64,000 nt of DNA, taken from positions 999,424 to 1,063,423 of the forward strand of contig NZ_AP018449.1 of NCBI RefSeq assembly GCF_003966895.1, read 5' to 3'. The DNA comes from Methylomusa anaerophila (lineage in GTDB: Bacteria; Bacillota; Negativicutes; Sporomusales; Sporomusaceae). A program made the translations under genes and the position numbers. How positions within the stretch are numbered: the first letter of the stretch is position 1; each line of letters begins with the position of its first letter. The notes beneath the pieces were generated by a model that did no database searches, was not told where the DNA came from, and was given only the letters and a program-made list of their open reading frames with translations. Of this stretch, positions 17,327-25,736 are shown one piece after another.

Positions 17327-18211
17327 ATGAAAAAACCACTAGTTAGTCTGGTACTCCTGGTCTGTTTTCTCGTTACCCTGGTATTTGCCGGCTGTCAGAC
17401 GGCGCCGACGGTGCAGACGGCCAAAACCTTTCGCCTGGGCATCATTCCTTCCGAAAATGCGCAAGAGACTTTACAACAATTTTCACCCTTAATTGCTTAC
17501 CTGGAAGAGCAAATGAAAGTAAAAATCGAACCCTATGTGGCAACCGATTACAATGGCGTTGTCGAAGCAATGCGAACAAACCATATTGATGCCGCAATGT
17601 TCGGACCCTTCTCTTACATCATGGCGGCTGAAAGAGCGGGGGCTGAAGCCTGTGTCGTGCGCGTAGCTGAAAATGGATCGCCGACTTACAACAGTTATTT
17701 TATTACGCATAAGGATTCCGGCATAAAAACGTTAAACGATTTAAAAGGCAAAAACTTTGCCTTTACTGATCCGGCTTCCACATCAGGTTACCTGGTTCCG
17801 GCCAAAGTTTTATTAGATAACGGCATCGCCGCCAAGGATTTTGCCTCCGTGATCTATTCCAACGGCCATGATGCTTCGGTGTTGGCGGTAAAGAACAAAA
17901 AAATTGACGCCGCCTGCGTTGACGAAATGTCCTATGGGCGCGCCGTTGAAAAAGGAATCATTACCAAAGACGAAGTGCCAATCATTTATACCTGTCCGCC
18001 TATCCCCCAATCCCCCTTTGCCGTGGCCAAGAATCTGGATCCGGCTTTACGAACAAAGTTCATCGAAGCCATGACGAAGGTTCACGAATTGAAACCGGAT
18101 ACCTTAATACCTTTGAAAGCCAGCAAATATGTAGCCGCCAGCGACGACAGCTTCCAAATTATCCGGGATACGGCCAAAGCGCTAAATCTGGATCTCACGA
18201 AAATAAAGTAA
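17327..18211 (+). CDS. phnD: Phosphonate-type ABC transporter substrate-binding lipoprotein
   Basis: Periplasmic binding protein of the PhnD/PtxB/SsuA-like type 2 fold, 294 residues. A lipoprotein signal (LVLLVCFLVTLVFAGC, lipobox VFAGC) is followed by FRLGIIPSENAQETLQQF, MFGPFSYIMAAERAGA, NSYFITHKDSGIKTLNDLKG and FTDPASTSGYLVPAKVLLD, the phosphonate-binding family signature. AAGGAGGG precedes the ATG. PhnD relatives bind phosphonates, phosphite or other oxyanion compounds, so the ligand is open. Confidence 0.92.
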   Translation: MKKPLVSLVLLVCFLVTLVFAGCQTAPTVQTAKTFRLGIIPSENAQETLQQFSPLIAYLEEQMKVKIEPYVATDYNGVVEAMRTNHIDAAMFGPFSYIMAAERAGAEACVVRVAENGSPTYNSYFITHKDSGIKTLNDLKGKNFAFTDPASTSGYLVPAKVLLDNGIAAKDFASVIYSNGHDASVLAVKNKKIDAACVDEMSYGRAVEKGIITKDEVPIIYTCPPIPQSPFAVAKNLDPALRTKFIEAMTKVHELKPDTLIPLKASKYVAASDDSFQIIRDTAKALNLDLTKIK

Positions 18212-18286
18212 GTCAGGCAGTGAACAGCGGTGCTTATAGAAGCGGGTGTCTTCGAAATTGGATAAAAACCGGAAGGATGATGGAAG

Positions 18287-19084
18287 ATGCGTAACCGGAT
18301 GAAAGAAAAACTGCTGCAGGGAAAACCGGTTTTAGGTATTTCAATGATGATTCCCGCCGTACAATTGGTGGATATGGCCGGAAAACTGGGCTTTGACTGG
18401 GTTCTGATTGACTGCGAGCATGGTTCCATATCCCTGGAAACAGTCGAACTCATGGCTATGGCGGCGGAAGCAAGCCACATGACTTCCATAATACGGCCGC
18501 CGAAAAACGATCCGGAAATCATCCTCCGGTACATGGACCGGGGTGTTATGGGCGTGCAGGCGCCGCATGTAAATAATGCCAGCGAGGCGCAGGAAATTGT
18601 AGCCGCAGTCAAATACCATCCGCTGGGAAAAAGAAGTCTGGCCGTAGGAACACGTTCGGCAAACTACGGCTTCAACCTTAATCTTAGCGAATACGCTCAA
18701 CAAAGCAACCGGGAAACGCTGGTTTGTATCCAGATTGAAGATAAGGATGCTCTTGGCAACATTGCTTCGATTGCCGCTGTGGCGGGAATAGATGTTTTAT
18801 TCATCGGCCCATCCGACCTCTCCCAATCCCTGGGCTATCCCGGCGCTGCCGATCACCCCGTTGTCCAGAAAGCCATGCAGGAGGCTTTTGCGGCGATCAT
18901 AAACGCCGGCAAAGCAGCAGGCACGGCCGGGAACTTCGCGACGGCGGCTACCCGCTTACAGCAGGGAGTTACCTACTACTACACTCATTTTCCGACCTTG
19001 TTCGCCCATGGCTGTTCCGAGTTTTTCCGCATCGCCAACAGCGTATCCGTTCCGGAAAAGCCGCCTCATTCTCTATCTAACTAG
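18287..19084 (+). CDS. HpcH/HpaI-family class II aldolase
   Basis: Metal-dependent pyruvate-type aldolase, 265 residues. The catalytic histidine lies in LIDCEHGS (H45), the arginine in IIRPP (R70), the metal ligands are E151 in QIEDKDAL and D177 in IGPSDLS, all conserved. Family members cleave 4-hydroxy-2-oxo acids to pyruvate or oxaloacetate plus an aldehyde. As last gene of the operon after an aminotransferase it suggests: import amino compound, transaminate to a 2-oxo acid, split by retro-aldol. That order is inference. Confidence 0.92.
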   Translation: MRNRMKEKLLQGKPVLGISMMIPAVQLVDMAGKLGFDWVLIDCEHGSISLETVELMAMAAEASHMTSIIRPPKNDPEIILRYMDRGVMGVQAPHVNNASEAQEIVAAVKYHPLGKRSLAVGTRSANYGFNLNLSEYAQQSNRETLVCIQIEDKDALGNIASIAAVAGIDVLFIGPSDLSQSLGYPGAADHPVVQKAMQEAFAAIINAGKAAGTAGNFATAATRLQQGVTYYYTHFPTLFAHGCSEFFRIANSVSVPEKPPHSLSN

Positions 19085-19138
19085 CTTAACCGGGCTAAAT
19101 GGCTTGGTTTTTAAGCTGCAAAATCAGCAAATATAGTA

Positions 19139-19202
19139 TGAGACAGCACAAAGAAAGCATCTTTTTCGATTAGATAAAAAGATGCTTTCTTGTATTGTCT
19201 CG
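19139..19202 (+). terminator. Strong terminator of the phosphonate-type operon
   Basis: Perfect 16-bp stem AAGAAAGCATCTTTTT/AAAAAGATGCTTTCTT (19151-19191), extended outwards by GAGACA/TGTCTC. It lies between the convergent aldolase and DUF1232 genes and could serve both. Confidence 0.85.
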
Positions 19203-19269
19203 CAGCTAATGTAAACAGCGTGGAACCTGCAATATATCCTCACATCTTATTGTTTTGACGATACGTTTT

Positions 19270-19650
19270 CTAAAAAAGAGTTTCAACCTCATCAATATCG
19301 TTTAATATTTCGTCTCCAAACCATTCTCTGATTCTATTTCTTGCAGTATCCTTAACATCTTGATTTATAAACGCAGCACAAGTCGTTATTGCTACTACAA
19401 GTACACCAAAATCATCAGTAAATCCAACAAATGGGGTAACGTCCGGCACAGCATCAATAGGGCAAATGAAATATCCTAAAGCTCCATAAACTACTGTTTT
19501 AGCCCAAACAGGCGTCTCCGGCCTCTGTGCTGCATAATAAAGAAGAAGCGCAATATAGATAATCTTCCCACCAGCCTTTTTCGCAAAATTCATTACCTTT
19601 TTCCAAAACGACTCCTCAGAATATTCTTTTTCAAAACCATTTCCACTCAT
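19270..19650 (-). CDS. DUF1232 (YkvA-like) small membrane protein
   Basis: 126 residues with the DUF1232 core VVYGALGYFICPIDAVPDVTP and FVGFTDDFGVLVVAIT, plus a first hydrophobic helix (KIIYIALLLYYAAQ). The family has no settled function; members are small membrane proteins widespread in bacteria. GGAGGAATTATT precedes the ATG. It is codirectional with and 108 bp downstream of the TIR-like gene, so it could be the third gene of that island or an unrelated neighbour. Confidence 0.85.
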   Translation of the reverse strand: MSGNGFEKEYSEESFWKKVMNFAKKAGGKIIYIALLLYYAAQRPETPVWAKTVVYGALGYFICPIDAVPDVTPFVGFTDDFGVLVVAITTCAAFINQDVKDTARNRIREWFGDEILNDIDEVETLF

Positions 19651-19758
19651 AATAATTCCTCCATCCCATCTAATTTTCTATTGAGCTTTTTTCTCACTTC
19701 AATGCAAAACTGACACCTATCATTTGGTTTTATTATTACGTCTGTTACCATTAAATCC

Positions 19759-20838
19759 TTACTTAGTGTCATCGGGCAGCTCAAGCCGGGCGGTCTGCTC
19801 ATAACATTTTCCTTGTTCGTCACGATAGCGAATTACAACGTTTTTATTATCTTTACCTTTGTTTACATTATATAGAGCTTTCAGTCCTCCCATAATACCA
19901 CGAATTGCTAATGGAACAATAAGCACTGACTCCATGGCTATTTGCGCATCTTTTGGAAAAGACTCTTCCTGCAAACAACACAAAGGTATATTACCCGGAC
20001 AGCATTCATCATCATTTAAGAGTAATGCCAATATGATATCAGGATCAATTAAACTGCTAAATTGATTACTGGTATGATGTGGAACCACCTGAAGAATTGG
20101 CGGTTTACCTTTAAGATATTCACAGACTTCCTTATTATTTTTTATAAAGGAAAAGGACGCTGTATCACAGAAAGGACAGGTAATTCGCATCCCCAACTCA
20201 CAAAGTTTATTTATGCATTTGGCGCTAATCACAATACTGGCACCACAATTGGAACAACTCACTACATAACAATTTCTTGAATACCGGCCCCAGAAATGGC
20301 CGACCGTCCCAGGTGTATCGCGAATATATGTATATACTCTGGTCCAAACCTCAATGTTTGCGGCCGACATTTCTTCAAGCCGGTAGGGACCGGTAATATT
20401 AAATTTTTGGTTTCCCGTATGTTCTGCCCAATATTCTAGCGGATTTTGAGGATTGTGCCGCCTCCATATATCCCTCTCAAGTAAAGTCCAATAAGAATCC
20501 ATTACCTCCCTAAAACCAAACCGGACAAAAACATTACATTCATGCATCTTATCATATATGCACCGCATCAAATCCAAAAAATCATAGGGAGTTAATAACA
20601 TCCCATCAGGTAGAATCGCTCGCGGCGGCATCAGGAAACTAGCATCACATATTTTCTCTGTTATCATATACTCGCGAAAAAGATTAGCTAACCGGTAATT
20701 ACAGCTTAGATTATCACACTTTTCATAATATCTGTTACGATGGTCGCAATCATGACCGTTGTTAACTAAACATTGAGATTGATTGTTCTTATCTTTCCAA
20801 CTTCTATAACTTATGAAAGCTATTGCTTTGTCCTTCAT
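19759..20838 (-). CDS. Cysteine-rich TIR-like protein with zinc ribbon
   Basis: A 359-residue protein without a close match that I recognise. The N terminus AIAFISYRSWKDK is a TIR-type first strand, and NVFVRFGFREVMDSYWTLLE matches the TIR alphaC region in which the NADase glutamate follows S-x-W-x3-E (S115, W117, E121). Between them is a Cys/His cluster (C23, C31, C41, C46). Residues 190-225 form a zinc ribbon with CSNC (195/198) and CPFC (221/224). The tail has a CC-rich loop and one hydrophobic helix (about 302-318). It is visibly more AT-rich than its surroundings. AAGGGAGTGAGG precedes the ATG. Adjacent to a TIR-SLOG gene, it is probably part of a conflict or signalling system; TIR assignment is by pattern only. 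Confidence 0.65.
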   Translation of the reverse strand: MKDKAIAFISYRSWKDKNNQSQCLVNNGHDCDHRNRYYEKCDNLSCNYRLANLFREYMITEKICDASFLMPPRAILPDGMLLTPYDFLDLMRCIYDKMHECNVFVRFGFREVMDSYWTLLERDIWRRHNPQNPLEYWAEHTGNQKFNITGPYRLEEMSAANIEVWTRVYTYIRDTPGTVGHFWGRYSRNCYVVSCSNCGASIVISAKCINKLCELGMRITCPFCDTASFSFIKNNKEVCEYLKGKPPILQVVPHHTSNQFSSLIDPDIILALLLNDDECCPGNIPLCCLQEESFPKDAQIAMESVLIVPLAIRGIMGGLKALYNVNKGKDNKNVVIRYRDEQGKCYEQTARLELPDDTK

Positions 20839-20962
20839 CCTGCCTCACTCCCTTAGCAAAATAATAAAATAATCTTTATCGCCTCTACGCGTTCAAACCG
20901 CTTCGCCAATGTATCCTGCCGCATATACACATTCCAATAGTTCATCCATATGTTTACCATGT

Positions 20963-22837
20963 TTATAGTCCTAATTTGTCAAGTATTTCTTTGGCCATTA
21001 AGCTGTAATCCAAACTAACCATTAATTCGTGATTAAACGCTGGCGATAGGTGATTCGGCTTTTCTTTCCAGTTGTCGGCATCTAACAGCGAAGCCAGTTC
21101 CGCAGCCCGTCCCCCGACGGAACCTATGATGAAAACCGGCAGACCGGCAGCTTTCGCCAATTCAATTTCTTCGTCTACACCGGGAGGAATATCCGCCCGG
21201 TTTGTCTTTCCGCCCATAACAACCATTGCTGCAGCCTCTTTATCCTGGATCATAGCCCTTCTCATTGTTGTCAGACTCTTCGCCCGGTCTTTGCCAACAA
21301 CCTCGGTGGCAATAGTCGTGGCATGCTTTTTGAACTCATCAATAGCGGCATCGGTGACAAAATACTTTGAGGCATACATGTGCACAGACTGTACAAAGTC
21401 GTCTGGCCTTCTTTGTCTAGCCATATCGAAAATTAGATGTTGAAAGGTCGGATGCGCCCCAAAAATGACAATTCCTTCCCGGTCCAAAATCGCCTGAGTA
21501 AATGCATAAATCGCATCCGTCAAATGCTGCTGATGTTCCGGTTCGCAATCCGGGAATGCACCAGAAATGATAATACCTCGCTTTTGAGGAGATGTCTGTT
21601 GGGACAATGAACGCAAATATTTTTCCAGGCTGTTCACGTATTCAGCGCAAGAATCTACTAAATGCGGCTGCCGGACAAGAACCTGGTTGCTCTGCAATGC
21701 TACCGGCGCCAGCATTAACGCTGCATCATAAAAGTGCCCCAAGACCGGATGAGGTTTATATCCCAGTTGTTCTAAATTGTTTAAAAAGCTTAGTCGGTCA
21801 TCGTCTTGCGGAATACGGCCGTAAAAACCGACCACATGGGTCATAGGCCGCTGAAAATAACGGAAATTCCGCCTTGGAATCTGAACCTGATATGTAAGAT
21901 GCTGAAAACTCAATTCCTTCAACTCAATGCTGCCTTCATCAGCCAAAGTCCGCACCCGCCGCAAATGGCCAAATACGTTCTTTGCGTACTCGCGTGAAAT
22001 TTCGAAGGCCTTGTGAATAACATCATCAACAAACCCAGACCCCACATTGCGGGTTTTGGTGTCAATGTCCGGCCGGTTAAAGTGAGGCTCACCCGCCGGA
22101 ACAACCGTCAATCCCGCCCGTCCATTGTTCGGACCAATTTTTATCCATACTATTGGTAAGTGCCTCGCCAGTGCGATTCGTAATTCAAGGGCCACCCATT
22201 CAGACTCTCCACACCTGGGTGTATCCAGAAAAACAACCGCGTCGCTTTTGCAAAGATTGCGTTCAATTATTTCCTGGGCCTCTTCCCCGACAAGTACGGC
22301 ATTAAGGTCACGAAATACGTGCTGCATCCTAACTTGCAACTCATCGTGAAAAGCTCCGGCAATTTTTTCCCCGTCAAAACGGCGATGACTTAAAAAAAGC
22401 TTCATGTTATGTTTCGTCAATGATGGTTGCAAGCGGGAAACAACTGTTCTTGCCAAAGCCACCGCTACCGTCTCAATTTGCGAAGTAGTAAGCTTACGTT
22501 GTTGAAGCTGCTCGGCAACATCGTAACTTTGATGCGAAGACGCGATTTCCGGCGGATAGCGGTGATTCTCCGCTATAGCGACCGGGAAAACGCCGCATCC
22601 GGTCCGTAATACGTCCTGTAAGAACGAAATGAAGTACTCTGGGTAGGCTTGATCCGCACGGTTAAAAAAAACCATTACGTCCTGATCTGTCGGTTTAGCA
22701 GATTCCATAACAATTTCAGTCATGATGGATGTTGTTTCAACATGTTTTTCCAGTTCAATACGACACGTGTTATAAAAGGCCAAAGCAACAACATTATGAC
22801 CAAGGGTTATTTTAGGGTCTACAACGTATACTTTCAT
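20963..22837 (-). CDS. TIR-SLOG domain protein
   Basis: 624 residues. Residues 1-140 form an alpha/beta domain I cannot assign (VMVFFNRADQAYPEYFISFL, FPVAIAENHRYPP), possibly a degenerate TIR. Residues about 144-236 are a TIR domain: MKLFLSHRRFDGEKIA, VFRDLNAVLVGEEAQ, then S212-x-W214-x3-E218 (the NADase glutamate position). Residues about 419-585 are a SLOG-type Rossmann domain: GIIISGAFPDCEP, GIVIFGAHPTFQH, and VMGGKTNRADIPPGVDEEI with VFIIGSVGGRA. SLOG domains sense nucleotide-derived ligands, for example in Thoeris ThsA. There is no signal peptide or membrane helix. GAGGTGAAATAATT precedes the ATG. It is first of the island, 124 bp before the TIR/zinc-ribbon gene. Confidence 0.8.
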   Translation of the reverse strand: MKVYVVDPKITLGHNVVALAFYNTCRIELEKHVETTSIMTEIVMESAKPTDQDVMVFFNRADQAYPEYFISFLQDVLRTGCGVFPVAIAENHRYPPEIASSHQSYDVAEQLQQRKLTTSQIETVAVALARTVVSRLQPSLTKHNMKLFLSHRRFDGEKIAGAFHDELQVRMQHVFRDLNAVLVGEEAQEIIERNLCKSDAVVFLDTPRCGESEWVALELRIALARHLPIVWIKIGPNNGRAGLTVVPAGEPHFNRPDIDTKTRNVGSGFVDDVIHKAFEISREYAKNVFGHLRRVRTLADEGSIELKELSFQHLTYQVQIPRRNFRYFQRPMTHVVGFYGRIPQDDDRLSFLNNLEQLGYKPHPVLGHFYDAALMLAPVALQSNQVLVRQPHLVDSCAEYVNSLEKYLRSLSQQTSPQKRGIIISGAFPDCEPEHQQHLTDAIYAFTQAILDREGIVIFGAHPTFQHLIFDMARQRRPDDFVQSVHMYASKYFVTDAAIDEFKKHATTIATEVVGKDRAKSLTTMRRAMIQDKEAAAMVVMGGKTNRADIPPGVDEEIELAKAAGLPVFIIGSVGGRAAELASLLDADNWKEKPNHLSPAFNHELMVSLDYSLMAKEILDKLGL

Positions 22838-23166
22838 AATTATTTCACCTCAATTTCAAATAAGCTTACAGCTCTGGAGTGTGCCTACAAATGTGCTACA
22901 AGCTAAGGTTACTATCATTTTGCTTCTCCCCCGCACCAAACAACTTCTCAAGGTATATTTTTCCATAGAATAAAAAAATCCTGCCAAATTACTACAAAAT
23001 CTAGCAAAACTTACAAATTAAAATAAATAGACGGTAATTTCTTGTTTATAAAACCTTGCAAATTGACCAACGCCCATTATTCGATTCAGAGCATAGTACC
23101 GTCGATACATATGTCGATACGTATAAGGAATATAAAAGATTTCGCCCGAATTCCACAAAAAACAAA
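22838..23166. other. AT-rich upstream region of the TIR-SLOG gene
   Basis: About 330 bp with no supportable gene. It must hold the minus-strand promoter for the TIR-SLOG island, but no -35/-10 pair convinced me. A/T tracts at 22965-23045 are conspicuous. Confidence 0.4.
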
Positions 23167-23199
23167 AGGCCAACAGACTAATCCTGTGCCTGTTGACCT
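23167..23199 (-). terminator. Terminator of the Nudix gene
   Basis: Stem AGGTCAACAG/CTGTTGGCCT on the minus strand followed by TTTGTTTTTTG, 15 bp beyond the Nudix stop. It separates the Nudix/helicase unit from the TIR-SLOG island. Confidence 0.8.
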
Positions 23200-23213
23200 C
23201 TGGAATCTATTGC

Positions 23214-23867
23214 TTATACTATAGTCCGGCATATTTTCAAAAAACCCTCCAGAACCCTGGCGGTAAGGCCCCAGATTACATACTTGTCGTACTTGTAAAA
23301 CAGCACAGGATAGGTGGCCCGCCGCCGGTAACCGCGGGGATAGTTTTCCGCCAGAAGGTCGAAAGGAAATCCGTTGATTGGCTTTGTGGCCATTTCCATT
23401 TCGGTAACCAGAGGTTTGGCATTCAAAAGATAAGTCAACGGCACCATAAACACTTCGGCTACCTCGCCGGTACTGAGAGTAAAATTTTGCGGCAAAGACA
23501 GTTCGGCAACAAAAGGATAGAGAGCAACCCCGATGGGACTGATCAAATAATCAAGGGCCCCTAATATGCGAATGTTTTCCGCCGGTACGCCCAATTCCTC
23601 GCTAGTTTCCCGTACTGCTGCCGCCAATGGGCCGACATCATTTGCTTCAATTTTCCCCCCCGGAAAACAAATATCCCCCGGTTGCCGGGCCACAGCCTGG
23701 GAACGGACCTCAAACAGCACGGCAAGTTCCCCTTCTTTCTCGATTAGCGGTACTGTTATCGCCGCCTGAATATAATCACCTTCATTGCCTAAGCCCGGTT
23801 GGCGAATTGCCAGTACCGCCGGCAGCGACTTTCGCAATGCACTTATGTTATGTAGATTATACATCAA
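23214..23867 (-). CDS. Nudix hydrolase, NudL-type (putative CoA pyrophosphatase)
   Basis: 217 residues with a complete Nudix box (GGKIEANDVGPLAAAVRE followed by TSEELGV) preceded by the CoA-Nudix type motif RSQAVARQPGDICFPGG. Family members hydrolyse CoA and its derivatives. The gene overlaps the 3' end of the DEAD-box helicase gene by about 10 nt, so they are cotranscribed. The ribosome site is weak, as expected for coupling. Start may be the second methionine (23864). Confidence 0.88.
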   Translation of the reverse strand: MMYNLHNISALRKSLPAVLAIRQPGLGNEGDYIQAAITVPLIEKEGELAVLFEVRSQAVARQPGDICFPGGKIEANDVGPLAAAVRETSEELGVPAENIRILGALDYLISPIGVALYPFVAELSLPQNFTLSTGEVAEVFMVPLTYLLNAKPLVTEMEMATKPINGFPFDLLAENYPRGYRRRATYPVLFYKYDKYVIWGLTARVLEGFLKICRTIV

Positions 23868-24996
23868 CCACTGTACCCCGCGCTAAATTTTTCGCCAAAA
23901 TATTGATATTAAGGGCCTTCGCATACTTCTGCAGACGAAGGGTTTCCTGCCTGGTCACGATTGAGACGGCAGCGCCGCTTTGACCGGCCCGGCCGGTCCT
24001 GCCCACCCGGTGAAGATAAGCCTGGGCGTCATCCGGCAGGTCCAGATTGAAGACGTGGGTTACCCCAGGAATATCAAGACCCCGCGCTGCCAAGTCGGAT
24101 GCTACCAAGAGCTGCGCTCTGCCGCTTTTAAAGTCATCCATGGCTTTTTTACGGCTTTCTTTTGCCGAGTTGCCATGAAGTCCCGCGGCCTTGAGTCCAT
24201 GATAGTTAAGTTTCGCAGTCATAATCTCAATATTGTCGGACTGATTGATAAAAACCAATCCCCGCGCCACATTAAGATGCCGGACCAGTTTCCGCAGCAT
24301 CTCAATTTTGTCCCGGTGTTCGGCCACCAGGTATATATGGGAGATATCCGCCGGAATGCTGGTTTGCTTCTCAATCCGGACGATAACCGGATCTTGCAGG
24401 AGGTCTTTTACTTTATCAACCGCTGCCGGTGGGACGGTTGCCGAAAACAGCAGCAACTGCCGGTCCCGTTGGGTTGTCTTGATGACGGCCCTGACGCTGT
24501 CGATGTTCTGGTCATTCAGCAGCCGGTCAACCTCATCCAAAACAATGGTTTTAACGGTTGCTGCCGCTATCTTGCGTTTTTGAATGAGTTCCAATATCCT
24601 GCCGCTGGAACCGACGATAATATGCGGTTTGTCTTTCAGTTTCTCAATCTGCCGGGTAATATTGACATTGCCGATGACCGGCGTCGAGGTTACAGCCAGG
24701 CCAGCTTGTTGGGCCATCAGTTCCGTCTGACGCTGGATCTGCATCGCCAGCTCATGGGTAGGCGCCAAAATGATGGCCTGCGTTTCCCGCTTGGCCGTAT
24801 CTATTTTCTGCATGAGCGGCAGTAAATAAGCCAGGGTTTTGCCAGTTCCCGTGGCCGATTGTCCGACAACATCCCTGCCGGCGACGGCCGGCGGAACGGC
24901 CTCCGCCTGTATCGCTGTCGGCGTCTCAATCCCCGCCTTCTTAAGCCCTGCCGCCAACGTTGGGATGAGACCCAGTTTTTCAAAGGATCCTGTCAT
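23857..24996 (-). CDS. DEAD-box ATP-dependent RNA helicase
   Basis: 379 residues covering just the helicase core: Q motif region (FEKLGLIPTLAAGLKKAGI), motif I SATGTGKTLAYL, Ia APTHELAMQIQ, motif II written DEVD (VLDEVDRLL) instead of DEAD, motif III FSATVPP, IVa-V GLVFINQS and ASDLAARGLDIPG, motif VI HRVGRTGRAG. No basic C-terminal tail, so it resembles short YfmL/CshC-type helicases in ribosome assembly or RNA turnover. AGGAGAGAAAGCA sets the start at 24996; the TTG at 25017 is less likely. Confidence 0.92.
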   Translation of the reverse strand: MTGSFEKLGLIPTLAAGLKKAGIETPTAIQAEAVPPAVAGRDVVGQSATGTGKTLAYLLPLMQKIDTAKRETQAIILAPTHELAMQIQRQTELMAQQAGLAVTSTPVIGNVNITRQIEKLKDKPHIIVGSSGRILELIQKRKIAAATVKTIVLDEVDRLLNDQNIDSVRAVIKTTQRDRQLLLFSATVPPAAVDKVKDLLQDPVIVRIEKQTSIPADISHIYLVAEHRDKIEMLRKLVRHLNVARGLVFINQSDNIEIMTAKLNYHGLKAAGLHGNSAKESRKKAMDDFKSGRAQLLVASDLAARGLDIPGVTHVFNLDLPDDAQAYLHRVGRTGRAGQSGAAVSIVTRQETLRLQKYAKALNINILAKNLARGTVVDV

Positions 24997-25051
24997 TGCT
25001 TTCTCTCCTATGATCAAGGTTTGTAGATATTATTTATTATAGCCACATAAA

Positions 25052-25086
25052 AACAACTCTGCAATGTTAATCATGGCAGAGTTGTT
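25052..25086 (-). terminator. Terminator of the ferritin-like gene
   Basis: Stem AACAACTCTGC/GCAGAGTTGTT followed on the minus strand by TTTTTATG. Confidence 0.8.
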
Positions 25087-25091
25087 TGGCG

Positions 25092-25556
25092 TTAATCGCA
25101 TCCGCATTCACAACAATTTTTGGTGTATAGGAAATTCCACTTGACGGAATGCTTGATTTCGTCCGTAATGATTTCAAATAGCATATCCCTATGTCTCCGC
25201 GTGCAAAGTCCAAACATTATTTCGCGATAGACTTCCACCGCATTAAGCTCACCAAAGATTGCTTTTTGAATTCCGGCACAATAACTTTCAGGCTCTTCAA
25301 ATTTTTCTTGCTGGTCTGGCACCGGCTGCTCGCATGTTATTTCCCGATAAATCCTGCGAAACATCTTAAAATGTTTAATTTCGTCATCCCTAATGGATTT
25401 AATAATTTCCTGCTGATCACAGTCCGGCGCAATCTTGATCAGGCACTGATAAAAGGCCCGGTCACTAACTTCGTCCCCTAAAGCTTCCAGGATCAGGCAG
25501 AGAGAACGTTTAAGCTTTCTGGGGTCACAACACTTGCGCTCGCCATAGTATTGCAT
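25092..25556 (-). CDS. Ferritin-like (rubrerythrin-related) protein
   Basis: 154 residues with two four-helix-bundle half motifs: IRDDEIKHFKMFRRIY and IITDEIKHSVKWNFLY (ExxH metal ligands), plus upstream carboxylates (EALGDEVSDRAFYQ, FGELNAVEVYREIM). There is no rubredoxin domain, but the C terminus is Cys-rich (NCCECGCD). Probably a di-iron protein of oxidative stress or a spore-associated ferritin-like protein; exact role unknown. Confidence 0.8.
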   Translation of the reverse strand: MQYYGERKCCDPRKLKRSLCLILEALGDEVSDRAFYQCLIKIAPDCDQQEIIKSIRDDEIKHFKMFRRIYREITCEQPVPDQQEKFEEPESYCAGIQKAIFGELNAVEVYREIMFGLCTRRHRDMLFEIITDEIKHSVKWNFLYTKNCCECGCD

Positions 25557-25673
25557 CTTTCATATCTCCCCATGTATGATATATTTTTAATACATTTTAT
25601 GATCAGCTTAACAAAACGTGATTCGTAAATTTGCCGGACATCTTGAGCTTTCTTTCCGCGACATAATAAAAAA

Positions 25674-25703
25674 TCCAGCATTCCACGAAATCAGAATGCT
25701 GGA
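25674..25703 (-). terminator. Terminator of the FtsX-type permease gene
   Basis: Stem TCCAGCATTC/GAATGCTGGA followed on the minus strand by a run of T (GGATTTTTTATT). Confidence 0.85.
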
Positions 25704-25736
25704 CTTTCCATTAAGAACGGCGAATTCCCGCCGTTT

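Noticed and set aside
23214..23867. Nudix hydrolase as a member of the TIR-SLOG island
   Set aside because: It overlaps the RNA helicase gene and is followed by its own terminator, so it belongs to the housekeeping unit; its motif is of the CoA type rather than ADP-ribose type.
23980..24825. 281-codon plus-strand reading frame
   Set aside because: It is antisense to the DEAD-box helicase, which has all motifs; its translation has no family features and no ribosome site.
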